64,000 nt of DNA from Marivita hallyeonensis (GTDB lineage Bacteria > Pseudomonadota > Alphaproteobacteria > Rhodobacterales > Rhodobacteraceae): positions 992,001 to 1,056,000 of the forward strand of contig NZ_FQXC01000001.1 in the NCBI RefSeq assembly GCF_900129875.1. The letters run 5' to 3'. Below the pieces are notes generated by a model, which was not told the origin of the DNA, did not search any database, and worked only from the letters and a program-made list of their open reading frames with translations. Positions 41,663 through 51,180 of this stretch are shown here, piece by piece; the first letter of the stretch is position 1, and every line of letters begins with the position of its first letter. The position numbers and the translations under genes were made by a program.

Positions 41663-41749
41663 GCGGTCGTGGCGGAATTGGTAGACGCGCAGCGTTGAGG
41701 TCGCTGTGGGGTAACTCCCGTGGAAGTTCGAGTCTTCTCGACCGCACCA
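41663..41749 (+). tRNA. tRNA-Leu (GAG)
   Basis: 87 bases with acceptor stem GCGGTCG / CGACCGC, anticodon GAG in the loop CGTTGAGGTCG, a long variable arm typical of class II tRNAs, T loop AGTTCGAGTCT and encoded CCA at 41747-41749. Confidence 0.96.
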
Positions 41750-41773
41750 ATCACTTCAGTTCAGTGCGCGGCT

Positions 41774-42613
41774 TCAGTCCTCATCGTCTTCCTCCATCGG
41801 ATCGACGGTCAATATGGGTTTTTGCTCTTCTACCGGCATCGCGCCGCTTTCTTGTATTTCGCCGATCATCGACTCCTTGCTTTCGAGTTTAAGCTCGAAG
41901 GCGGCGAAGTAAATCTCGCGATGCGGGTCATCCGGATCTCCGGTTTCGTTCACGAAGGGGACGATCTTGCGTGCGACCCAATGGGTCTTGTTGGCAGGTC
42001 GCTTCCAGTACTGCAAGTGCTCCACATTGAAGAGCGTGTAGCCATCACCGACTTGATCGGGTTTTCCGATTTCGTCGAATAATCTGTCTATAACGGCTTG
42101 GGCGACGTTGGTAGCGCCTGAAAAGCTCGACCCGAACGAAACCATGGCTCCATTTGCCAGTGCTTTCGAATTGCTTCTAAACTCTTCGAGGATCTCTTTT
42201 GACAGGTCGTCGGAAGTGTCGAAGGCCTGCACGGTCAGCGACGCCGATGCCGGTGCGATATCTAGCGTGTCTATGACCAGTATTGTTGAGCCGATCTTCA
42301 ACCGTTTGCCGACTTTGGCGTCACTATCCGACGGGGCGACCGAAAAACCGGAAGAGTTTCCATTGTGCGAAATCGAGCCAACAAAGCGCGGATCCTCATC
42401 AAAGCCAATGAATTCGTAAGATGCAGAGATGTACATCCAATCCAGACTGACGCTGAATTTGCGCCATCGCTCGCTGCCGCGAGTGATCGGAAGACGCACC
42501 TCCTGATGGGCATGAAGAATGGTGGGGGCGACCGAGTTGTAGATGCCTTTGTAGATCTGTTTTTCGGCATGACTGCCCATATTTCTGAATTTTTCTGTGG
42601 ATTCAAAGCTCAC
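41774..42613 (-). CDS. Orphan protein of unknown function beside tRNA-Leu
   Basis: 279 residues, soluble, no signal peptide, no Cys and an acidic C-terminal tail (DPMEEDDED). Predicted strands alternate in the first half (SLDWMYISASYEFIGFD, GSTILVIDTLDIAPASASLTVQAFD). I recognise no family. GTG start supported by GGGAGG 6 bases upstream. The gene is AT-richer than its surroundings and ends 25 bases from tRNA-Leu, the situation expected of acquired DNA. A TTGACG-TAG-CGTCAA dyad lies upstream. Confidence 0.7.
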   Translation of the reverse strand: MSFESTEKFRNMGSHAEKQIYKGIYNSVAPTILHAHQEVRLPITRGSERWRKFSVSLDWMYISASYEFIGFDEDPRFVGSISHNGNSSGFSVAPSDSDAKVGKRLKIGSTILVIDTLDIAPASASLTVQAFDTSDDLSKEILEEFRSNSKALANGAMVSFGSSFSGATNVAQAVIDRLFDEIGKPDQVGDGYTLFNVEHLQYWKRPANKTHWVARKIVPFVNETGDPDDPHREIYFAAFELKLESKESMIGEIQESGAMPVEEQKPILTVDPMEEDDED

Positions 42614-43003
42614 AGCGACCTCCCAATCTGACTACTGAAGCGTCATTGACGTAGCGTCAATTTAACATAATTTTTTTGGCGCGGTGCTTCTTTTTGCGAA
42701 GCGCCTGTATCAGAGCTACGACCGCATATCCCGGGTTATTGAAAGACACGTGGCTCAAGACCTGGCTCGAGCCGAGTTAGGAGTCATTCCTTGGTCCAGG
42801 TCGAAGCAGATGCGGTCGATGGGGCAGAGCGATCTCCACGCCGTTCAGGTAGCCCCCTTGAGCAAAGAAAATGAGCAATGTGTCCGGCGATGGCCCGACT
42901 TATTCAGTCGAAATGCCGAATGCTGTTTTTTTCCCTCGAGACCTCGGAAACTCTTGGGAAATCTGGGCCTTGGGGGTAGCGTGTCGAAAAGACGTGGGGG
43001 GAT
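42614..43003. other. 390-base region without a credible gene
   Basis: Divergent space between the orphan gene and the CodA-like operon. An open frame from 42684 lacks a ribosome site and resembles nothing. It contains the dyad at 42646-42660 with an AT-rich patch after it, and the GGGGGG ribosome site of the deaminase gene at its end. Confidence 0.6.
42646..42660. promoter_or_regulatory. Perfect dyad TTGACG-TAG-CGTCAA
   Basis: 6-base inverted repeat with a 3-base centre, 33 bases upstream of the orphan gene's GTG on the minus strand and flanked by an AT-rich stretch (42661-42677). Possible operator; no regulator identified. Confidence 0.4.
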
Positions 43004-44296
43004 ATGCTTGATCTTTTGATCCGCGATGTGCGGTTGCCGGACGGGCGTGGGCCGCTGGATGTGGGGGTTGTCGACGGGCGCATTACAGTGATGGAGCCGT
43101 CGCTGGAGGCGGACGCGCGCGAGGTGATCGACGGGGCGGGGCGCTTGCTGTCGCCGCCGTTTGTCGATCCGCATTTTCACATGGATGCGACGCTGAGCCT
43201 TGGGCTGCCGCGGTTGAACCAGTCGGGAACGCTTTTGGAAGGGATCGCGCTTTGGGGTGAGTTGAAGCCGTTGCTTACGGTCGACGCGGTGGTCGAACGG
43301 GCGATGCGCTATTGCGATCTGGCGGTTTCGCAGGGGCTGTTGTCGATCCGGACCCATGTGGATGTGAGCACGGCGCCCTTGATCGGGGTCGAGGCGCTGT
43401 TGGAGGTGCGCAAACGGGTCGCGCCCTATATCGATCTGCAACTGGTGGCGTTTCCTCAGGACGGGCTGTTCCGGGCCGGAGAGGCGGAAGCGAACCTGGT
43501 GGCAGCGCTGGACATGGGCGTGGACGTTGTCGGCGGCATCCCGCATTTTGAGCGGACGATGGCGGACGGCGCGCGGTCGGTGACGCGACTTTGCGAGATC
43601 GCAGCGGAGCGTGGGCTACAGATCGACTTGCACTGTGATGAAAGCGACGATCCGATGTCGCGGCACGTGGAGAGTTTTGCGGCGGAAGTCACGCGGCTTG
43701 GGCTGGGAGACCGCGCGACGGCGAGCCATGTCACGGCGATGCATTCCTATGACAATTACTACGCCTCGAAGCTGATCCCGCTGATCGCGGAATCGGGGAT
43801 GAACGTCATCCCAAACCCGCTCATCAACATCACATTGCAGGGACGGTCGGACACCTATCCGCGGAGGCGCGGTTTGACGCGTGTGGCCGAGCTGCGGGCG
43901 GCGGGGGTGAATGTCGCCTTCGGACAGGATTGCACGATGGACCCGTGGTATCCGCTGGGCTCTGCGGACATGCTGGAGGTGGCGCATATGGGCGTGCATG
44001 CGGTGCCGATGACCTCGCGCGAGGCGATGGATTGGGCGTTCCACTCCGTCACTTTGGGCGGCGCGGCGGCGATGGGGTTGCCGGACCCGACATTGCGCGT
44101 GGGTGGACCGGCGAACATGGTGCTCTTGCAGGCGCGCGATCCGATCGAGGCGGTGCGGCTGAAGGCGACACGGCTGGCGGTGATCCGCGACGGACGGGTG
44201 ATTTCGCGCACTTCGCCACGGCGCGCAGAGCTTTCGCTGGAAGGGCGGCCCGGCACGCTGGACCCGGCGGATTACGCGCCGCCGCTGAATGAATAA
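43004..44296 (+). CDS. CodA-like amidohydrolase (cytosine deaminase family)
   Basis: 430 residues of the amidohydrolase superfamily, very close in layout to E. coli CodA. Metal ligands: H57-x-H59 (DPHFHMD), H210 with catalytic E213 (HCDESDD), and D309 (FGQDCTMDPWYPLG). RTHVDVS, IDLQLVAFPQ, SHVTAMHSY and RRRGLTRV are also shared. CodA has an Asp right after the metal Asp that helps select cytosine; here it is C310, so the substrate may be another aminated heterocycle. First gene of a nine-gene operon; GGGGGG ribosome site just upstream. Confidence 0.85.
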   Translation: MLDLLIRDVRLPDGRGPLDVGVVDGRITVMEPSLEADAREVIDGAGRLLSPPFVDPHFHMDATLSLGLPRLNQSGTLLEGIALWGELKPLLTVDAVVERAMRYCDLAVSQGLLSIRTHVDVSTAPLIGVEALLEVRKRVAPYIDLQLVAFPQDGLFRAGEAEANLVAALDMGVDVVGGIPHFERTMADGARSVTRLCEIAAERGLQIDLHCDESDDPMSRHVESFAAEVTRLGLGDRATASHVTAMHSYDNYYASKLIPLIAESGMNVIPNPLINITLQGRSDTYPRRRGLTRVAELRAAGVNVAFGQDCTMDPWYPLGSADMLEVAHMGVHAVPMTSREAMDWAFHSVTLGGAAAMGLPDPTLRVGGPANMVLLQARDPIEAVRLKATRLAVIRDGRVISRTSPRRAELSLEGRPGTLDPADYAPPLNE

Positions 44297-44330
44297 CCAA
44301 CATAAGACGACCAACAGGAAAGGACTTGCC

Positions 44331-45314
44331 ATGACTTTGAAGACAAATCGACGGAGCCTGATGATCGGCGCGGCGGCGACGCTGGCGCTGCCTGCCTATA
44401 TCCGCCGGGTGAACGCGCAATCGGTGACGAAGGTGGCGGGCGTGCATGCCTCGCCTGTCGAGAACGCGTGGAACAGCCGTATCCATCTGGCAATGCAGCA
44501 GGCGGCAGAGGCCGGGCTGATCGAGTACGAATTCTCGGAAGGTGTGGCTGCAACGGATTATCCGCGCGCGATGCGGGAATATGCGGAAAGCGGGGTTGGC
44601 CTTGTCTGGGGCGAATCCTACGCGGTGGAGCGTGAGGCGCGCGAAGTGGCGGCGGATTACCCGGACACGGCGTTCCTCATGGGATCGTCCGGCGGGCCGG
44701 AAGGCGACAATTTCGGCGTGTTCGGCACGCGCAATCACGAGGCGGCCTATCTGGCGGGGATGCTTGCGGGCACGATGTCCGAAAGCAACGTGTTTGGGTC
44801 GGTTGGCGGCTATCCGATCCCGGAAGTGAACCTGCTCATCAACGCGTTCCGCGCAGGCGTGTCCGAGGTGAACCCGGAGGCCTCCTTCCTTAATGGCTTT
44901 ATCGGCGCGTGGTTCGATCCGGCGCGGGCGCAGGAGGCGGCGATTGCGCAGATCGACGCGGGCGCAGATATTCTCTTCGGTGAACGCATCGGCACGGCAG
45001 ACGGTGCGCAAGCGCGGGGCGTGAAGGCCATCGGGTCGCTGATCGACTATACGCCGCGCTATCCCGAGACGGTGTTCGCCAACGCGATCTGGAACTACGG
45101 GCCAACCATCGAGGCGATCGTGGCGGATATCCAGGCGGGCAACCCGGTGGGTAAGGATTACACCGAGTTTTCGTTCATGGAGCATGGTGGAAACGAGTTG
45201 ATCTACGTGGCCGACATGGTGCCTGCGGACGCGATCCCGGCGATGGAAGCGCGTCAGGCGGCCATTCAGTCGGGTGAGTTCGAGGTACCGATCGACAATA
45301 ACGAACCGGCCTGA
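44331..45314 (+). CDS. BMP family ABC transporter substrate-binding protein
   Basis: 327 residues with a Tat-type signal (TNRRSLMIGAAATLALPAYIRRVNA). The BMP/PnrA-like (Bmp) lipoprotein fold is known for binding nucleosides and related bases. Segments such as NFGVFGTRNHEAAYLAGMLAG, GSVGGYPIPEVN and ADILFGE support this. No lipobox Cys is seen, so it is probably a soluble periplasmic protein. The ATG at 44331 follows AGGAAAGG. Delivers ligand to the permeases encoded downstream. Confidence 0.88.
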   Translation: MTLKTNRRSLMIGAAATLALPAYIRRVNAQSVTKVAGVHASPVENAWNSRIHLAMQQAAEAGLIEYEFSEGVAATDYPRAMREYAESGVGLVWGESYAVEREAREVAADYPDTAFLMGSSGGPEGDNFGVFGTRNHEAAYLAGMLAGTMSESNVFGSVGGYPIPEVNLLINAFRAGVSEVNPEASFLNGFIGAWFDPARAQEAAIAQIDAGADILFGERIGTADGAQARGVKAIGSLIDYTPRYPETVFANAIWNYGPTIEAIVADIQAGNPVGKDYTEFSFMEHGGNELIYVADMVPADAIPAMEARQAAIQSGEFEVPIDNNEPA

Positions 45315-45320
45315 TCCTTC

Positions 45321-46652
45321 GTGACCGACGCGACGGCCCTTGCGGCCGCCATTGCCGAAGGTCGGGTGTCGACCAGAGACGTGATGGCGGCCAGCCTTGC
45401 ACGGATGCGCGAGGTGCCCGGAGCCGTGTCCCGGGTGCTTCCTGACGAAGAGGCTCTGGCGTTGGTGGAGGAAGCCGCGCCGGGGCCGTTTTCGGGTGTC
45501 CCGTTCCTTGTCAAGGATTTGGGGTCACTCGCGCGCGGGTTGAAGCAATCGGCGGGGAGCGCCGCCATTGCCAAGCGGATCGAGGCATCGAAGGCGGACA
45601 GCAGCCTGATTGCATTGTTCCGCGCAGCGGGGCTGGTGCCGTTTGGCCTGTCTGCGGTGCCCGAAGTCGGGCTTGCGTTGTCGACGGAGCCCGAAGGCCA
45701 ACCGCCTGCGACCAACTCCTTTGATGCCAGTCGCACACCAGGCGGCTCCTCTGGTGGTGCGGCGGCGGCCGTGGCCAGCGGGATTGTCGCAATTGCCCAT
45801 GCGACCGATGCCGCCGGGTCGATCCGGGTACCGGCTGCCTGCTGCGGGTTGTGGGGATTGAAACCGTCGCGCGGGGTGTCTCCGATGGGGCCGGATTACA
45901 ACAATTGGCTGATGGGCATCGCCTCCGAGCTGGTGCTGGCGCGGTCGTTGAGGGACGTTCGGACGGCTTTGGCCTGCGTTGCCAAGACCGACGTGCCGCT
46001 TGCGCCGCGTGTGGCGGTGATCATACCGGAGACCTGTGACGACAGCCAACGCGCAGCCACGCTTGGCGCGGCGCAGGCGTTGGAGGCTGCGGGATATACT
46101 GTGACGGACGGGCCGCCGTCTTCGCCCAATCCTGAATACATCTCGCGGCCGATGTCCGTGATCCGAACAATCCTTTGCGCCGCTTTGCACGAAGGCTTGA
46201 CCGCCACGGGCGTACCCGACGAAGAGCTTCCGCCGCTGATCCGGGCGGCGCGGCAGGAAGGGGAAGCGCTGACAGGGGTCGAGGTGTTCGGTGCGTCGCG
46301 GTCCCTCATGGAGTTGAGGGATAACATCCTTGAGTTCTTTGGTGAGACGGACGCGCTTTTGATGCCAGTTCTGTCCGGCCCGCCGCCGAAACTGGGCGCG
46401 TTTCCGATGGATTATGCCGATCTCGACGCGCATTTTCTGAAGATGGAAAGCCTGGCCCCGAACGCCGCCTGGGCCAATGTGGCCGGCTTGCCGGCGCTGG
46501 CTTTTCCTGCCGGGTTCGACGACGGACTGCCGGTGGGCGCGCAGCTTATCGGGCGACCGAACAGCGATACGGCGCTTCTCGACATGGCGGCGCCGTTGGC
46601 GCATCTCGTGGATATTCCGTTCCCGCAGACTATTGCGGGGATGCCGATATGA
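45321..46652 (+). CDS. Amidase signature family amidase
   Basis: 443 residues. The Ser-cisSer-Lys triad is visible: Lys in PFLVKDLGS near residue 66, the Gly/Ser-rich GGSSGGAAAAVASG loop near residue 140, and nucleophile Ser in ATDAAGSIRVPAACCG. Hydrolyses an amide bond, likely of a ring-opened intermediate in this operon (inference). GTG start, 6 bases after the binding-protein stop; overlaps the ATPase start by 4 bases. Confidence 0.88.
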   Translation: MTDATALAAAIAEGRVSTRDVMAASLARMREVPGAVSRVLPDEEALALVEEAAPGPFSGVPFLVKDLGSLARGLKQSAGSAAIAKRIEASKADSSLIALFRAAGLVPFGLSAVPEVGLALSTEPEGQPPATNSFDASRTPGGSSGGAAAAVASGIVAIAHATDAAGSIRVPAACCGLWGLKPSRGVSPMGPDYNNWLMGIASELVLARSLRDVRTALACVAKTDVPLAPRVAVIIPETCDDSQRAATLGAAQALEAAGYTVTDGPPSSPNPEYISRPMSVIRTILCAALHEGLTATGVPDEELPPLIRAARQEGEALTGVEVFGASRSLMELRDNILEFFGETDALLMPVLSGPPPKLGAFPMDYADLDAHFLKMESLAPNAAWANVAGLPALAFPAGFDDGLPVGAQLIGRPNSDTALLDMAAPLAHLVDIPFPQTIAGMPI

Positions 46653-48166
46653 CGCCGGTTCTGGAACTGTCGCATATCACCAAGCGGTTTGGTCCGCTGG
46701 TGGCGAATGAGGACGTGTCGTTGCGCCTTGGACAGGGGGAAATCCTCGCACTGCTGGGGGAGAACGGCGCGGGCAAGACGACGCTGATGAATATCCTTTT
46801 TGGTCATTACGAGGCCGACGAGGGCGAGGTGCGCGTCTTCGGAGAAACCCTGCCCGCAGGCAAACCGCGCGCGGCGATTGCGGCGGGGGTGGGCATGGTG
46901 CACCAGCATTTCACCTTGGCCGGCAATCTGAGTGTGCTCGACAACGTCATGCTGGGCTCCGAACGCCTGTCCCGGATCGGGTCCGACCGGCGCGCGGCGC
47001 GCAAGAAGCTGATGGCGATCTCGGAGCGGTTTGGATTGCCTGTGGACCCGGACGCAAGGGTGTCGAAGCTCAGCGTGGGGGAGCGGCAGCGGGTTGAGAT
47101 CCTGAAAGCGCTCTATCGTGATGCGCGGGTGCTGATCCTTGATGAACCAACTGCGGTTCTGGCGCGGCCCGAGGCGGAGCGGCTGTTCGAGACCTTGCGG
47201 GGGATGACGCAAGACGGGCTGTCGCTAATCTTTATCAGCCACAAGCTGCATGAAGTCATGGCGGCGTCCGACCGGGTGGCGGTCTTGCGTGGTGGCCGCA
47301 TGGTGGCAGAGCGCGCAACGTCTGAGACGTCGTCGTCAGAGCTTGCCGAACTGATGGTCGGGCGGAAAGTGCAGCGACCCGTGCGACAGGACCACGCCAT
47401 CGGAGCGCCGGTACTCCAGGCCGAGCGGATCACCATTGTCGAAGAGGGTGAGACGCGGCTTGAGGATATATCGTTCACCGTGAACGAAGGGGAGATCCTG
47501 GGGATTGTCGGGGTGTCCGGAAACGGACAGGGCGCCTTGGGGGCGCTGTTGTCGGGATTGATGGCACCCACGTCGGGCGCGTTGCGTCTGAACGGTGCGG
47601 ATGTCGGGCAGTTGGGGCCACGCGGCTTGATCGCGGCGGGGGCAGCGCGGGTGCCGGAGGATCGCCACGCCGAGGGCGCGGTGGGTGAGATGACGGTTTG
47701 GGAAAATGCAATTCTGGAGCGGTTGCGCAGTGCGGCGTTCTCGCGTTTCGGCTTTGTCCGGCGCGCCGAAGCAAAGGCGCATGCAAGGGAGTTGATCCAG
47801 CGGTTCGATGTGCGCGGGGCAGGGCCGGACACGCGTATTCGGCTGCTCTCGGGCGGGAATATGCAGAAACTGATCCTTGGGCGGTGCCTGGCGACGGGCC
47901 CGCGGTTTCTCTTGGCAAACCAGCCGACGCGAGGACTTGACGAGGGGGCGATTGCGGCGGTGCATGAGGAGTTGCTCGCGGCGCGGGCCGAGGGGGCGGC
48001 GATCCTCCTGATCTCGGAAGAGTTGGAGGAAGCGGTGCAATTGTCGGATCGCATTCAGGCGATTGTGAAGGGCCGCTTGTCGGAGCCGGTGGCGGCAGGA
48101 GAGGCCGACGCGCGGCGTTTGGGGCTGATGATGGCCGGTGTGTGGGACACGCAAGATGCGGCTTGA
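46649..48166 (+). CDS. ABC transporter ATPase with two nucleotide-binding domains
   Basis: 505 residues. Domain 1 (about 5-235): Walker A GENGAGKTT, signature LSVGERQRVEIL, Walker B VLILDEPTAVL, H-loop SHKLHEV. Domain 2 (about 255-500): degenerate Walker A GVSGNGQGALG (Gln in place of Lys, as usual in this sugar/nucleoside-type class), signature LSGGNMQKLILGR, and LLANQPTRGLD. Energises import with the two permeases that follow. The stop overlaps the first permease gene by 11 bases. Confidence 0.92.
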   Translation: MTPVLELSHITKRFGPLVANEDVSLRLGQGEILALLGENGAGKTTLMNILFGHYEADEGEVRVFGETLPAGKPRAAIAAGVGMVHQHFTLAGNLSVLDNVMLGSERLSRIGSDRRAARKKLMAISERFGLPVDPDARVSKLSVGERQRVEILKALYRDARVLILDEPTAVLARPEAERLFETLRGMTQDGLSLIFISHKLHEVMAASDRVAVLRGGRMVAERATSETSSSELAELMVGRKVQRPVRQDHAIGAPVLQAERITIVEEGETRLEDISFTVNEGEILGIVGVSGNGQGALGALLSGLMAPTSGALRLNGADVGQLGPRGLIAAGAARVPEDRHAEGAVGEMTVWENAILERLRSAAFSRFGFVRRAEAKAHARELIQRFDVRGAGPDTRIRLLSGGNMQKLILGRCLATGPRFLLANQPTRGLDEGAIAAVHEELLAARAEGAAILLISEELEEAVQLSDRIQAIVKGRLSEPVAAGEADARRLGLMMAGVWDTQDAA

Positions 48167-49199
48167 ACGGCGGGAAACGGTGCCACTGACGCTGGTGGCG
48201 ACAGCGCCTTTGGCGGCCGTGGTAGCTGCGCTGGTGCTGGCCGCCGGGCTGATTGCGGCGGCAGGGGTGAATCCGCTGGCGGCCTATGGTGAGATGCTGC
48301 GCGGTGCGTTCGGATCGCGCCTGTCACTGACCGAGATGCTGACGCGGGCGACGCCACTCATTCTGACCGGGCTTGCGGCGGCCGTCGCGTTCCGGGCGCG
48401 GCTCTGGAATATCGGAGGCGAGGGTCAGTTCTTCATGGGCGCGCTGGCGACTGCTTGGATCGGGCATTCGTTGGCCTTGCCCGGTCTCCTGGGCATGGCC
48501 GTCCTGATGATCTGCGGCATGGCGGCGGGGGCGTTGCTTCTGGCAGGTCCGGCGTTCCTTCGGCTCCGGTTCGGGGTGGACGAGGTGGTGACGACGTTGC
48601 TGCTCAACTTCATCGTGATCCTGTTTGTCGGTTTGATGATCGAAGGCCCGCTGCGCGACCCGCTGGCCTTTGGCTGGCCGCAGTCGGTACCGGTGGATTC
48701 GGCGTATCGGCTGGCCGATCTGGTGCCCCGCACGCGATTGCACATGGGGCTTCTTGTGGCCTTGGCGGCTGCGGGAGTTGTCTGGCTCGTGCTCACGCGG
48801 ACGGTCTTCGGGGTCGAAACACGGGCCGCCGGGTTGAACGCGCGGGCGGCGGCGTTTGCCGGGATTTCCTTGCCGCGCACGATCATGGGGGTGGCTTTGC
48901 TGTCGGGTGCGTTGGCCGGTTTGGCGGGTGCGATCGAGGTGATGGGCGTGACTGGCGGCGTCACGACGACGATGTCGCCCGGGTTCGGCTATGCCGGGAT
49001 TGTCGTCGCGATGCTGGCGGCGCTGCATCCGGCGGGCGTGGTGGCGGCGGCGGTGTTCGTTGCCACCGTCTTTGTCGGCGCGGATGCGATGAGCCGGGCG
49101 ACGGGCGTGCCGAGCTTTATCGCGGATGTGATCGTCGCTTTGTCGCTGCTGACGATGCTGGTGGCGCTTCTCTTCACGACCTACCGGGTGCGGCGATGA
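48156..49199 (+). CDS. ABC transporter permease, BMP/nucleoside type (1)
   Basis: 347 residues with about nine hydrophobic segments; branched-chain/ribose-type permease. Family features: LWNIGGEGQFFMGA and a long AGLNARAAAFAGISLPR loop. Starts at ATG 48156 (MRLERRETVPL), inside the end of the ATPase gene. Pairs with the next permease. Confidence 0.88.
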   Translation: MRLERRETVPLTLVATAPLAAVVAALVLAAGLIAAAGVNPLAAYGEMLRGAFGSRLSLTEMLTRATPLILTGLAAAVAFRARLWNIGGEGQFFMGALATAWIGHSLALPGLLGMAVLMICGMAAGALLLAGPAFLRLRFGVDEVVTTLLLNFIVILFVGLMIEGPLRDPLAFGWPQSVPVDSAYRLADLVPRTRLHMGLLVALAAAGVVWLVLTRTVFGVETRAAGLNARAAAFAGISLPRTIMGVALLSGALAGLAGAIEVMGVTGGVTTTMSPGFGYAGIVVAMLAALHPAGVVAAAVFVATVFVGADAMSRATGVPSFIADVIVALSLLTMLVALLFTTYRVRR

Positions 49200-50137
49200 T
49201 CGAAGCGCTGGACCTGCTGATGAGCGAAAGCCTTTGGGCGGCTGTGCTACGGATCGCGACGCCGCTGATCTTCGGTGTCCTGGGCGCGCTCCTGTGCGAG
49301 CGATCAGGTGTGCTGAACCTCGGGATCGAGGGGATCATGACCATGGGCGCGATGACCGGGTGGCTGACGGTCTATCTGGGCGGAGACCTTTGGATGGGTC
49401 TGGTCATCGCGGCCTTGGCCGGGGCGCTCATGGGGCTTTTGCATGCCGGGCTTACAGTGCCTTTGGGTCTGTCGCAGCATGTGTCGGGCCTGGGGATCAC
49501 GCTTTTTGCGTCCGCTTTGGCCTATTACCTCTACCGACTGATCGTCGAGGTGGGCGAGACGCCACCGACGATCGAGCCGTTCCGGCCCTACGCGGTGCCT
49601 GTCTTGTCGGACATCCCGGTGTTGGGACCGGTGCTGTTCACGCAAACCGCGCCGACCTATTTGGCTTTGGTGACGGTGGCGGTGCTGGCCTACGTTCTGG
49701 CGCGCACGCCGCTGGGTCTGGCGATCCGCATGACAGGGGAAAACCCGCACGCGGTCGAGGCGCAGGGGTTGAACCCGAACGCCTTGCGCGTTGGCGCGGT
49801 GGTGGCCGGATCGGCGCTGATGGGACTGGGCGGAGCGTTTCTGACCACGGCGGCGTTCAACTCGTTCTTCCCGGAAATGGTGCAGGGGCGCGGCTGGATC
49901 TGTATCGCGCTGGTGGTGTTCGCCTCTTGGCAACCCGGCAAGGCTTTGGTCGGCGCGCTCTTGTTCGCGTTTTTCGATGCGTATCAGTTGCGGTTGCAGA
50001 CGGTCGTGGAAGGCGTACCGTATCAGTTGTTCCTGATGGCGCCCTACGTGTTATCCATCGTTGCACTCATTCTCGTGGCGCGGCGGGCGGAAGTGCCAGA
50101 GGCGTTGATGGCGCCTTACAGGCGTGGAGAGCGATAG
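49196..50137 (+). CDS. ABC transporter permease, BMP/nucleoside type (2)
   Basis: 313 residues with about eight hydrophobic segments. Contains SGVLNLGIEGIMTMGAMTGW and RMTGENPHAVEAQGLNPNALR, hallmarks of the second permease of BMP-type nucleoside importers. The start overlaps the first permease stop (ATGATGA). Its stop lies 2 bases before the PLP enzyme gene. Confidence 0.88.
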   Translation: MIEALDLLMSESLWAAVLRIATPLIFGVLGALLCERSGVLNLGIEGIMTMGAMTGWLTVYLGGDLWMGLVIAALAGALMGLLHAGLTVPLGLSQHVSGLGITLFASALAYYLYRLIVEVGETPPTIEPFRPYAVPVLSDIPVLGPVLFTQTAPTYLALVTVAVLAYVLARTPLGLAIRMTGENPHAVEAQGLNPNALRVGAVVAGSALMGLGGAFLTTAAFNSFFPEMVQGRGWICIALVVFASWQPGKALVGALLFAFFDAYQLRLQTVVEGVPYQLFLMAPYVLSIVALILVARRAEVPEALMAPYRRGER

Positions 50138-50139
50138 GC

Positions 50140-51180
50140 GTGGACTATATACGAAATACGGAAGACCGGCGAGCGGTGTTGATGGACGCCTTGGCCGACG
50201 TGCCACTGCCGAGTGTGGATGCGGAGCGGACTGCCGCACTGTTGGCGCGGTGCCCGGTGGCGGCGGAGACCCCATTGGTTGCGTCGCCTGCCTTGGCGGA
50301 AGCCACAGGTGTGGCGGAAGTCTGGGTCAAGGACGAACGCGGGCGTATGGGGCTGGGAAGCTTCAAGGCGCTGGGCGCGGCCTATGTGATTGCGCGGGAT
50401 GCGGAGGCGGGTGTCGCCAAGGGACGGACCTATGTAACCGCAAGCGCGGGCAACCACGGTCTGTCGGTTGCGGCCGGGGCGCAGGCGTTCGGGGCGAATG
50501 CGGTCGTCTTTCTGGCCGAGACGGTGCCAGAAGCGTTTGCCGAGCGGTTGCGGGCATATGGGGCCGAGGTACGTCGCCACGGGGCCATCTACGAGGACGC
50601 GATGGCCGGTGCGGCGGAATGCGCCGAGACCGAGGGCTGGGCGCTTTTGTCGGACAGTTCCTGGCCGGGCTATTTCGAGCGCCCGCATGTGTTGATGGAG
50701 GGATATCTCGCGCTGATGCAGGAGGCCGTGGCACAGATGGCGCAAGCGCCGACGCATATCTTTCTGCAAGCGGGTGTCGGTGGCCTGGCGGCGGCGTGCG
50801 CAGCCTATGCGCGGCAGGCATGGGGAGATGTCCCGCGCATCGTCGTAGTGGAGCCAGAGGTGGCGCCGGCGTTGTTTGCATCTGTTGTGGCAGGTGGACC
50901 GCAGATCACGAAGGGCCCGAGTTCCGAGATGGGTCGGCTCGATTGCAAGGAACCGTCGCTTATCGCGCTCAAGGGTCTTGCGCGGGATGCCGATGACTAT
51001 GTGCTCATTTCTGAGGATGAGGCCGCGATGGGTGTTGACGCCTGTTCGGTCGCGGGTTTGCCGACCACAGCCTCTGGCGGCGCCGGGGTGGCGGCTCTGC
51101 TGGCCGGGGCGAAGGTACAAGGGGTGCTGGGACTGGATGCATCATCGCGCGTGATGCTAATCCTGAGTGAAGCGGCGTGA
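50140..51180 (+). CDS. PLP-dependent ammonia-lyase-like enzyme (fold type II)
   Basis: 346 residues. Tryptophan synthase beta/threonine dehydratase superfamily. PLP Lys lies in RMGLGSFKALGAAYV near residue 79, with SAGNHGLSVA, the Gly-rich AGVGGLAAA and a C-terminal TTASGGAGVA. The RxGLGSFKALG motif is typical of diaminopropionate ammonia-lyase, which converts 2,3-diaminopropionate to pyruvate and two ammonia, but at about 400 residues that enzyme is somewhat longer. Related eliminases are possible. GTG start. Overlaps the M24 gene by 4 bases. Confidence 0.8.
   Translation: MDYIRNTEDRRAVLMDALADVPLPSVDAERTAALLARCPVAAETPLVASPALAEATGVAEVWVKDERGRMGLGSFKALGAAYVIARDAEAGVAKGRTYVTASAGNHGLSVAAGAQAFGANAVVFLAETVPEAFAERLRAYGAEVRRHGAIYEDAMAGAAECAETEGWALLSDSSWPGYFERPHVLMEGYLALMQEAVAQMAQAPTHIFLQAGVGGLAAACAAYARQAWGDVPRIVVVEPEVAPALFASVVAGGPQITKGPSSEMGRLDCKEPSLIALKGLARDADDYVLISEDEAAMGVDACSVAGLPTTASGGAGVAALLAGAKVQGVLGLDASSRVMLILSEAA

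Noticed and set aside
42684-43019. 111-codon open frame before the CodA-like gene
   Set aside because: No ribosome site, biased composition and no domain; it runs into the deaminase start.
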